Shown here: in pieces, positions 57,719-64,000 of the stretch
Layout of the letters: each line of letters starts with the position of its first letter
How positions within the stretch are numbered: the first letter of the stretch is position 1
Origin: Blastomonas natatoria
GTDB lineage: Bacteria > Pseudomonadota > Alphaproteobacteria > Sphingomonadales > Sphingomonadaceae
Assembly (NCBI RefSeq): GCF_003201955.1
Contig: NZ_QJJM01000001.1
Coordinates: 248,001 to 312,000, forward strand
DNA length: 64,000 bases
Direction: 5' to 3'
Program-made: the position numbers and the translations under genes
The notes under the pieces: model-generated
Told to the model about the DNA's origin: nothing
Seen by the model: only the letters and a program-made list of their open reading frames with translations
Database searches by the model: none

Positions 57719-58144
57719 TCACATGGTGAGGGTGCGCGTACCGGGATGATGCTTGTCGAGATGCTTGCGGATGATCTTCAGGTTGCGCGAGTTCGACCGC
57801 CAGAAAAAGTCGAACGCATCGCCAACCAGCGGCACCGCGCCGATCAGGCTGTCAAAGCCGACATTCGCTGCCATGCGCGCCAGCTGGAACTTTGACATGC
57901 CAAGATTGCGTGCTTCCCACACGATATAGAGGCCCATGGCACCTGTGATGACGTCACCCAGGACGGGAACGAGGCCAAGCACGAAATCCAGCCCCACCTT
58001 GCGGTTGACGCCGGGCAGGGTGAAGCTGCGCTCAAGCATCATTTCGAGCATCTCGACACGCTGGCGAACAGCTTGAGGATCGCTTGACAGGGCCGGCATG
58101 GCTGCCCGCAGCTGGTCCAATTGTTCAGGCCGGATCGACTTCAT
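57719..58144 (-). CDS. DUF4112 small membrane protein
   Basis: 141 residues of a family of unknown function. Two Gly-rich hydrophobic segments (VGLDFVLGLVPVLGDVITGAMGLYIV and NVGFDSLIGAVPLVGDAFDFFW) repeat the G-x-VPxxGD pattern, suggesting a two-helix membrane hairpin. It ends in a basic HLDKHHPGTR tail. It follows the solute-binding protein gene on the same strand by 27 bases and may be cotranscribed. Confidence 0.85.
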   Translation of the reverse strand: MKSIRPEQLDQLRAAMPALSSDPQAVRQRVEMLEMMLERSFTLPGVNRKVGLDFVLGLVPVLGDVITGAMGLYIVWEARNLGMSKFQLARMAANVGFDSLIGAVPLVGDAFDFFWRSNSRNLKIIRKHLDKHHPGTRTLTM

Positions 58145-58171
58145 GTTGCACTCCCAAGCCCCTTGCTTCCC

Positions 58172-59647
58172 TTATCTGGGAATGACGACCATGTCCGGCA
58201 AGGCGTGCCAGCCATCGGCCGTGATCGCAAAGCCCGGCACGTTGCCCTTGACCAGCGAAAAGCGGATCGGTGTTCCCAGCGGAATGAAGATGTTGGCTGA
58301 GGTCAGAGCAACTTCTGCTTCGGCCATCTTGGCCATCCGTACTTGCGGGTCCACAGCGCGGCGTGCCTGAGCCAGCAGCACATCGCCTTCCTCGTTGCAT
58401 AGCGGTCGCACCGCGCAGGCCAGCTGGTTGAGGAACCAACCGGGCTGCCGGTAATGCGCAACCTCGTCGATCAGCACCAGGTCTGCCCTTGCATCCGGAG
58501 CGACCATCCTGGCACGCAGCCCGATCGTCGCAAGATCACGCTGGATGCGCCCGAAGACCAGACGGCTGCCCGGACCCTGCGGCATGGCAATGCGCAATTC
58601 CGGCAGCGTCTCGTGTTCCTGTCGCCAGCGCACAATCCGACCGCGCGCGAGTTCGCGCCGGGCTTCGATCGTCAGGTCGGTCCAGCGGTCGCCGATCAGC
58701 GGCTGATAGCGTTCCAGACCCAGCGGCACGATCCGCGCAGTCACCTGCCATTGACCGATACCCAACGGGGTCATCAGCGCCTCGCGGTCGATCGCCAGTG
58801 CAATCGCCTCGCGATTGGCGGGTTCTCCGAGAAAGCCTTTGCCGTTGACCACCAGCAGCCCGAACAGCCCGATGACCGGATCGGCGCGCACGTCATTGTC
58901 GGAAATGCCCGCTGCGCTGAGATAGGGCAGATGCTCGAACCGTCCACCCAGAACCATGGCGCTTTCGCCAAGCGAAAAGCGCGCGATTGCCCTGGCTGCG
59001 CGTTCGGTGCGAACCTCGAGCGGACGAACCCGCCGCCGCGAATCCTCGCCCATCGAATCGTCGACCCGTTCGGTCAGCAGGGTCCAGTACTGCTGGCGAT
59101 CGGCCGCCAGCGGTCCGGTACCGCTGCCATTGCGCCGGATGCCCAGTTCCGGCAGCGCCAGGATGCGGAGCAATTCGGGCTGCGGCGCAAGCAGGCGGAT
59201 TTCGATGACCCGGCCTGTCATCGAACGGATATCCCGTACTTCGGCCGTATCGGCACCGATCGCAGTTTTCGCCTCGATCTGCAGGCGGCGCTTCAAGGCT
59301 GCGGCGACATGCTCCGATGTGACCGGGTCGCCATTTTCCCAGCGGGCATTGCGCAGCCGGAAGATATAGCTCAGCCCGTCATCGGTCACGATCCAGCGTT
59401 CGGCAAGGCCGGGGACGATGTTGCCCAGCGCGTCGAGCCGGACCAGGCCCTGGGAGGTGGCCGCACGCAGATAGGCCGAGCCGGGCTGGAGCACGGCCGC
59501 GTCCAGATTGTTACGGCTGGCGGGGTCAATGATCGAGATGTCAAGCGGCGAACTGTCCGATCCGCTGCATGCCGCAAGTGCGCATATGGTTGCGGCTGCC
59601 AGGCCCGATACCGCTCGTTTCCATGCGCCGATCATGGCCTGCCTCAT
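58172..59647 (-). CDS. Family 5 (oligopeptide-type) solute-binding lipoprotein, orphan
   Basis: 491 residues: lipoprotein signal with the lipobox LAACS, then an SBP_bac_5 fold (DDGLSYIFRLRNARWENGDPVTSEHVAAALKRRL; NREAIALAIDREALM). ABC binding proteins of this kind feed DppBCDF/OppBCDF permeases, but no permease or ATPase gene is adjacent. The start at 59647 has AGGTGA upstream; ATG 59635 is an alternative. Possible partner transporters are elsewhere, or it has a chaperone-like or signalling role. Confidence 0.86.
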   Translation of the reverse strand: MRQAMIGAWKRAVSGLAAATICALAACSGSDSSPLDISIIDPASRNNLDAAVLQPGSAYLRAATSQGLVRLDALGNIVPGLAERWIVTDDGLSYIFRLRNARWENGDPVTSEHVAAALKRRLQIEAKTAIGADTAEVRDIRSMTGRVIEIRLLAPQPELLRILALPELGIRRNGSGTGPLAADRQQYWTLLTERVDDSMGEDSRRRVRPLEVRTERAARAIARFSLGESAMVLGGRFEHLPYLSAAGISDNDVRADPVIGLFGLLVVNGKGFLGEPANREAIALAIDREALMTPLGIGQWQVTARIVPLGLERYQPLIGDRWTDLTIEARRELARGRIVRWRQEHETLPELRIAMPQGPGSRLVFGRIQRDLATIGLRARMVAPDARADLVLIDEVAHYRQPGWFLNQLACAVRPLCNEEGDVLLAQARRAVDPQVRMAKMAEAEVALTSANIFIPLGTPIRFSLVKGNVPGFAITADGWHALPDMVVIPR

Positions 59648-59835
59648 CTGGTTCACCTGCCCGCCGCCGCGATAGCAGGCGCTGTGCTCAGCGACAACGC
59701 CGCGAGCGGGCGTATGTTGCCGCGATCGCCGATCCGGTGGCAATCCTGTCGGCGGGAAACGCGTCCTGCCTTCTGGAGTGAAAGGTGGAGGGGCGCCGTG
59801 CAGACGGTCCGGCGTTGCCCGCTGCCGCATTTCAC

Positions 59836-59861
59836 GGAACGGTTTGCGCGTGTCGCGCGTC
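59836..59861 (+). promoter_or_regulatory. Candidate EcfG-type general-stress promoter
   Basis: GGAAC, 17 bases, CGTC, one base off the alphaproteobacterial EcfG consensus GGAAC-N16/17-CGTT, 30 bases before the ATG of a glycine-zipper lipoprotein, a class often in this regulon. Confidence 0.4.
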
Positions 59862-59890
59862 ATTGCAGCACTCAAATCACAAGGAAAAAC

Positions 59891-60310
59891 ATGATGCTGA
59901 ACAGGAAGAACCTGTCGCTGGGCGCTGTGCTGATGGCGGCGACCGTGGTCAGCGGTTGTGCCGGATCCGGCTATCGCGATGGCGGATTTGCGTCCTATCG
60001 CCAGTATGACTGGAACCGGCCCGATCCGTCTTATGGCGGCTATGACGCGGGCCGATACTATCGCGACGACCGCCGCTATCGCGAGCGCAGGCTCGGCCGC
60101 AACGATCGCATCTATCGCGGGCAGGACGGGCGGTATTACTGCCGGCGTCTCGATGGCACCACGGGGCTGATCGTCGGCGGTATCGCTGGTGGTGTGCTGG
60201 GCAATATCATCGCCCCGGGCGATTCGCGGACCCTGGGCACGATCCTTGGTGCGGCCGGTGGCGCTGTCGCCGGACGTGCGATCGACCGGAACGGTGCGCG
60301 CTGCCGCTAA
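59891..60310 (+). CDS. Glycine-zipper lipoprotein
   Basis: 139 residues: lipoprotein signal ending VVSGC, a Tyr/Arg/Asp-rich segment (RYYRDDRRYRERRLGRNDR) and a glycine-zipper hairpin (GLIVGGIAGGVLGNII and GTILGAAGGAVAGRAID), the 17-kDa-antigen/YMGG type found in envelope-stress lipoproteins. AAGGA precedes tandem ATGs. A candidate EcfG promoter lies upstream and a bidirectional terminator downstream. Confidence 0.87.
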   Translation: MMLNRKNLSLGAVLMAATVVSGCAGSGYRDGGFASYRQYDWNRPDPSYGGYDAGRYYRDDRRYRERRLGRNDRIYRGQDGRYYCRRLDGTTGLIVGGIAGGVLGNIIAPGDSRTLGTILGAAGGAVAGRAIDRNGARCR

Positions 60311-60313
60311 AAG

Positions 60314-60349
60314 CAACAGGCGCCCCGGAGCAATCCGGGACGCCTGTTG
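60314..60349. terminator. Bidirectional terminator between the lipoprotein and glnA
   Basis: The outer stem CAACAGGCG / CGCCTGTTG continues into CCCCGGA / TCCGGGA around GCAA with one mismatch. It lies between two convergent genes. Confidence 0.75.
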
Positions 60350-60370
60350 CCTTGTTGCCGTGATGACAGC

Positions 60371-61783
60371 TTAGTAGCTGTAATACATATCGAATTCGAC
60401 CGGGCTGGGGGTCGTTTCCCAGCGGATCACATCGTCCCACTTCAGTTCGATATAGGCTTCGATCTGGTCCTTGAGGAACACGTCGCCCTTGAGCAGGAAG
60501 TCGTGATCGGCGGCCAGCGCGTCAAGCGCTTCGCGAAGCGAACCGCACACGGTCGGCACTTCCTTCAGTTCTTCGGGCGGCAGATCGTACAGGTTCTTGT
60601 CCATCGCCTCGCCGGGATGGATCTTGTTCTGGATGCCGTCGAGGCCCGCCATCAGCAGCGCCGAATAGCACAGATACGGGTTGGCCATCGCGTCGGGGAA
60701 GCGGAATTCTACGCGCTTGGCCTTTTCGCCGGTGCCATAGGGGATGCGGCACGAGGCCGAACGGTTGCGGCTCGAATAGGCGAGCAGCACCGGCGCTTCG
60801 AAGCCCGGCACCAGACGCTTGTAGCTGTTGGTGGTCGGGTTGGTGAAGGCGTTCAGCGCCTTGGCGTGCTTGATGACGCCGCCGATGAAATACAGGCACA
60901 TTTCCGAAAGGCCCGCATAGCCGTTGCCCGCGAACAGCGGCTTGCCTTCCTTCCAGATCGAGATGTGCGTGTGCATGCCCGAACCGTTGTCGTTCTTGAT
61001 CGGCTTGGGCATGAAGGTCGCGGTCTTGCCATAGGCCTGGGCGACCATGTGCACGACGTACTTGTAGATCTGCATGCGGTCGGCGGTCTGGGTCAGCGTG
61101 CCGAAGGTCAAACCCAGTTCGTGCTGCGCTGCCGCCACCTCATGGTGGTGCTTGTCGCAGGGCAGGCCCATTTCCAGCATGGTGCTGACCATTTCTGCGC
61201 GCACGTCGGTCATGCTGTCGACGGGAGCAACGGGGAAATAGCCGCCCTTGGCACGCGGACGGTGGCCCAGGTTGCCGCTGTCATAGCTGCGACCGGTGTT
61301 GGTCGGCAATTCGATATCGTCGATCGCGAACATCGAACCGTTATAGCCGTCCGAGAAGCGCACATCGTCGAACATGAAGAATTCGGCTTCGGGGCCGACA
61401 TAGACGGTGTCGCCGATGCCGGTGGACTTCAGATACGCCTCGGCGCGCTTGGCGGTGCTGCGCGGGTCGCGGGCATAGAGCTCGCCGGTGCCAGGTTCCA
61501 CGATGTCGCAGAACAGGATCAGCATCGGATCGGCCGAGAACGGATCGATATAGGCGGCGTCAAGGTCCGGACGCAGGATCATGTCGGACTCGTTGATCGC
61601 CTTCCAGCCCTCGATCGACGAGCCGTCGAACATCAGGCCGTCTTCGAGTTCGTCTTCGCCGATGACGCCAGCGCACATCGTCAGGTGCTGCCATTTGCCC
61701 TTGGGATCAGTGAAGCGGACATCGACCCACTCGATCTCGTTTTCCTTGATCATTGCCAGAATATCTGCGGCGGTTTTTGCCAT
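60371..61783 (-). CDS. glnA: Glutamine synthetase type I GlnA
   Basis: 470 residues (family 468-470). Beta-grasp N-terminus ([21 protein letters not shown]), DGSSIEGW latch, metal ligands in GPEAEFF and [27 protein letters not shown]-site [10 protein letters not shown] and the adenylylation Tyr in NLYDLPPEE. It forms glutamine from glutamate, ammonia and ATP. Cotranscribed with glnB (123-base gap), as usual in Alphaproteobacteria. Confidence 0.98.
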   Translation of the reverse strand: MAKTAADILAMIKENEIEWVDVRFTDPKGKWQHLTMCAGVIGEDELEDGLMFDGSSIEGWKAINESDMILRPDLDAAYIDPFSADPMLILFCDIVEPGTGELYARDPRSTAKRAEAYLKSTGIGDTVYVGPEAEFFMFDDVRFSDGYNGSMFAIDDIELPTNTGRSYDSGNLGHRPRAKGGYFPVAPVDSMTDVRAEMVSTMLEMGLPCDKHHHEVAAAQHELGLTFGTLTQTADRMQIYKYVVHMVAQAYGKTATFMPKPIKNDNGSGMHTHISIWKEGKPLFAGNGYAGLSEMCLYFIGGVIKHAKALNAFTNPTTNSYKRLVPGFEAPVLLAYSSRNRSASCRIPYGTGEKAKRVEFRFPDAMANPYLCYSALLMAGLDGIQNKIHPGEAMDKNLYDLPPEELKEVPTVCGSLREALDALAADHDFLLKGDVFLKDQIEAYIELKWDDVIRWETTPSPVEFDMYYSY

Positions 61784-61906
61784 TGGTGCTTTCCCTTTTC
61801 TTCTCAATCGCGATCCGGGCCGGGCGGCCCCCCTCGGGTGGAACTGATGCTTGTTGTTGCGGCCTTGCGGGAACAGGCCTCTCCTGGAGTTGCGCGCGTC
61901 CTTCGC

Positions 61907-62266
<360 letters not shown>

Positions 62267-62403
62267 TCATCCGCCAGACCCGCATGGGGTCGGGCGGTAA
62301 TGGGAAAGAACGGAGCGGCAAGCCGCGCCGTCATGATATGGCTGCAGAGGCATCCGGTGCTGCACGCGGCAGGCTTTCCCGAGTCCCCCATTGACTGCTA
62401 CCA

Positions 62404-62420
62404 AACAATTAACGTGCCAA
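62404..62420 (-). promoter_or_regulatory. Sigma-54 (-24/-12) promoter for glnB-glnA
   Basis: On the minus strand TTGGCACG-TTAA-TTGTT matches YTGGCACG-N4-TTGCW at all but one key base. A perfect 13-base dyad GCAATAATATTGC (62453-62465) lies just upstream and could bind an activator such as NtrC, although it is not a full NtrC consensus. The rest of 62246-62542 shows nothing else I can name. Confidence 0.75.
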
Positions 62421-62542
62421 GACGCATTCCGCCACAAAAGCTTGTGTGCGGTGCAATAATATTGCGGGGCGTGATGGAATTGCGGGCAGGCGGGCGTAGC
62501 GATGCCCAAATTTTGGGCAAGCGCTTGGACGACGAGCGCTGC

Positions 62543-62572
62543 TTGCCTCCCGTCCCGCTGGTAGGATATAAT
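62543..62572 (+). promoter_or_regulatory. Sigma-70-type promoter of parDE
   Basis: TTGCCT, an 18-base spacer and a perfect TATAAT, 24 bases before the parD ATG. The promoter overlaps where the antitoxin would autorepress. Confidence 0.75.
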
Positions 62573-62595
62573 CGCACCAAAGCGAAAGGACCATC

Positions 62596-62859
62596 ATGGA
62601 AAAGGCCAGCATCACCCTGACCGACGCGCATCACAAGCTGCTGCATGCAGCCGTCGAAGCAGGCGAATATGCGAGTATCAGCGAAGCGATCCGCGATGCC
62701 CTGCGCGGCTGGGAACTCGAACGCCAGATGCAGCAGGCCGAGCTTGAGCATCTGCGCCGCGAAATCCGGAAAGGCATCGACGATATCGAGGCTGGACGCG
62801 TTGTCCAATGGGATCCTGAAGCGATGAAGCAGCGCCTTCGCGCCAAGTTTGCCAAATGA
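62596..62859 (+). CDS. parD: ParD-family ribbon-helix-helix antitoxin
   Basis: 87 residues: ribbon-helix-helix DNA-binding part at 1-45 (ASITLTDAHHKLLHAAVEAGEYASISEAIRDALRGWE) and a helical toxin-binding tail (about 46-87). AAGGA lies five bases before the ATG. It overlaps parE by ATGA, ensuring co-translation; the complex should repress the promoter at 62543. Confidence 0.92.
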   Translation: MEKASITLTDAHHKLLHAAVEAGEYASISEAIRDALRGWELERQMQQAELEHLRREIRKGIDDIEAGRVVQWDPEAMKQRLRAKFAK

Positions 62860-63167
62860 CCCGACTTACAGTCTCGGCTGAGGCTCAGGTGGACCTTGAC
62901 GGGATCGCGGAGTACATTGCCCGCGACAATCTGGCGGCAGCCGAACAGTTCGTCGACAAGCTGGCCGGGATGTTCGACCGACTTTGTGAAGGGCCTGGCA
63001 TAGGTTCGCCGCGGGACGACCTGATGCCCGGTCTGCGGGGACGCGCCTTCGGAAGCTATATCATCTACTACCTTGCTCGCCACGAGGTGCTGGAAATTGT
63101 GCGCGTCATTCATGGTGCCAGAGATCAGGCCAAGATTTTCGGCGCGTTACCAAACCCTTCTGACTAA
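62856..63167 (+). CDS. parE: ParE-family toxin
   Basis: 103 residues of the RelE/ParE fold: VSAEAQVDLDGIAEYIARDNLAAAEQFVDKL, FGSYIIYYLARHEVLEIVRVIHGARD with the family's terminal Arg-Val-x-His-x-x-R-D. ParE toxins poison DNA gyrase. The end overlaps the convergent map gene by four bases. Intact and paired, so probably functional. Confidence 0.92.
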   Translation: MTRLTVSAEAQVDLDGIAEYIARDNLAAAEQFVDKLAGMFDRLCEGPGIGSPRDDLMPGLRGRAFGSYIIYYLARHEVLEIVRVIHGARDQAKIFGALPNPSD

Positions 63168-63988
63168 TAAGGCGGCCGGTCGAGCCCCTTCGCGCTCTTG
63201 GTGAAGATTTCACAGCCGGTTTCGGTGATGCCGATCGAATGTTCGAACTGCGCCGAGAGCGAGCGGTCGCGGGTCACGGCGGTCCAGCCGTCCTCGAGCA
63301 TCTTCACCGCATGCTTGCCGATATTGATCATCGGCTCGATGGTGAAGAACATGCCGGGCTTGAGCTCGGGTCCGGTGCCAGGGCGGCCGACATGGACGAC
63401 TTCGGGCGCATCGTGAAACAGCTTGCCCAGGCCATGGCCGCAGAAATCGCGGACGACGCCATAGCGGTGCTTTTCGGCATAGGACTGGATCGCGTGCGCG
63501 ACATCTCCCATCGTGTTGCCGGGCTTGGCCTGCTCGATGCCGAGCATCAGGCATTCATAGGTCACATCGACCAGCCGCCGCGCCTTCACCCCGACATCGC
63601 CGATCAGGAACATGCGGCTGGTATCGCCGTGCCAGCCGTCGACGATCGGGGTGACGTCGATGTTGACGATGTCGCCGTCCTTCAGCTTGCGATCGCCGGG
63701 GATACCGTGACAGACGACATGGTTGATCGAGGTGCAGCAGCTGTGCGTGAACCCGCGATAGCCTAGCGTAGCCGGGATGCCGCCGCCGGCCAGCATCAAC
63801 TCGCGCGCCTTGGCGTCAATCTCTTCGGTGGTCACGCCTTCACGCACGAATGAGGTCAGCTCGTCGAGCACATGCGCGGCGAGCTGGCCCGCCTTGCGCA
63901 TGCCCTCGAAACCTTCGGGGCCGTGCAGCTTGATCGTGCCGTCGCGCATCGGCGTGTCGGCATTGGTGACATGGGCATATTGGTTCAT
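63164..63988 (-). CDS. map: Methionine aminopeptidase type I Map
   Basis: 274 residues: metal ligands in VNIDVTPIVDGWHGDTSRMF (two Asp), CGHGLGKLFHD (His), FTIEPMI (Glu) and QFEHSIGIT (Glu). Removes N-terminal Met from nascent proteins. A 20-residue N-terminal extension before GPEGFEGMRKAG is common in alphaproteobacteria. Only 12 bases of upstream sequence remain in the window. Confidence 0.97.
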   Translation of the reverse strand: MNQYAHVTNADTPMRDGTIKLHGPEGFEGMRKAGQLAAHVLDELTSFVREGVTTEEIDAKARELMLAGGGIPATLGYRGFTHSCCTSINHVVCHGIPGDRKLKDGDIVNIDVTPIVDGWHGDTSRMFLIGDVGVKARRLVDVTYECLMLGIEQAKPGNTMGDVAHAIQSYAEKHRYGVVRDFCGHGLGKLFHDAPEVVHVGRPGTGPELKPGMFFTIEPMINIGKHAVKMLEDGWTAVTRDRSLSAQFEHSIGITETGCEIFTKSAKGLDRPPY

Positions 63989-64000
63989 GGTGATTCCATA

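Noticed and set aside
58454-60310. Plus-strand open frame of about 600 codons antisense to the solute-binding protein
   Set aside because: High GC leaves long open antisense frames. Only its end, from 59891, has a lipobox, glycine zipper and ribosome site; the rest is Arg/Gln-rich without domains.

Overview
The window reads as a high-GC chromosomal segment of a sphingomonad (Sphingomonadales, Alphaproteobacteria: Sphingobium, Novosphingobium or Sphingomonas type). Support: a LigAB-type protocatechuate 4,5-cleavage pathway with close resemblance to the Sphingobium SYK-6 lig proteins, large TonB-dependent receptors with the IVVTAQRR-type TonB box, interspersed CGTCA...CGCGGGAA hairpin repeats, DUF6456/XRE, DUF1489 and DUF4112 proteins, and an HWE histidine kinase.

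Layout. (1) 1-2474: the tail of an aromatic-ring module (VOC/extradiol-like protein cut by the window edge, FAD monooxygenase, LysR regulator). (2) 2608-15254: uptake and mineralisation of 4-hydroxybenzoate/protocatechuate. A TonB receptor and a secreted metallo-beta-lactamase-fold hydrolase precede the leftward operon ligK-ligU-ligI. A LysR regulator with two DNA-binding domains reads away from it and is followed by the rightward operon DUF1932-ligJ-ligA-ligB-ligC-pobA. Together these encode 4-hydroxybenzoate -> protocatechuate -> CHMS -> PDC -> oxalomesaconate -> CHA -> pyruvate + oxaloacetate, every step present. (3) 15429-36 kb: an accessory catabolic island. It holds a second TonB receptor, a four-gene overlapping SDR/SnoaL/SDR/SnoaL operon, a duplicated HxlR regulator, a secreted SnoaL-like protein, a carotenoid-oxygenase-family enzyme, two acyl-CoA synthetases (one of the feruloyl-CoA synthetase type), two thiolases, a nitronate-monooxygenase-like flavoprotein, more SnoaL-like proteins, a flavodoxin-like protein and a MetE-like protein. 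The gene content suggests side-chain processing of phenylpropanoid or lignin-dimer-like compounds that would feed the lig pathway; this is inference.

(4) 35.7-40.3 kb: two divergent sensor kinases, one with an N-terminal domain carrying every ethylene/copper-binding residue I know from plant ETR1, the other a LOV (blue-light) hybrid kinase. (5) 40.4-64 kb: mostly core genome: aldo/keto reductase, an Ala/Glu-rich lipoprotein, PilZ protein, glycosyltransferase, XRE and DUF6456 pair, ABC-F ATPase, D-amino-acid transaminase, SIMPL protein, PepSY plus two-component system, truA-fmt, recR, mgtE, cyclophilin, GcvA-like regulator, a candidate small RNA, an orphan solute-binding lipoprotein, glnB-glnA with a sigma-54 promoter, a ParDE toxin-antitoxin pair and map.

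The strongest candidates for something unusual are the ethylene-receptor-like kinase paired with a LOV kinase (35757-40343), the SnoaL/SDR/carotenoid-oxygenase island (17863-24041), the two regulators with duplicated DNA-binding domains (8740-9954; 20824-21786), a thiolase lacking two conserved active-site residues, and the orphan promoter-hairpin-terminator unit at 57438-57534. I found no CRISPR array, tRNA, rRNA, insertion sequence or prophage.
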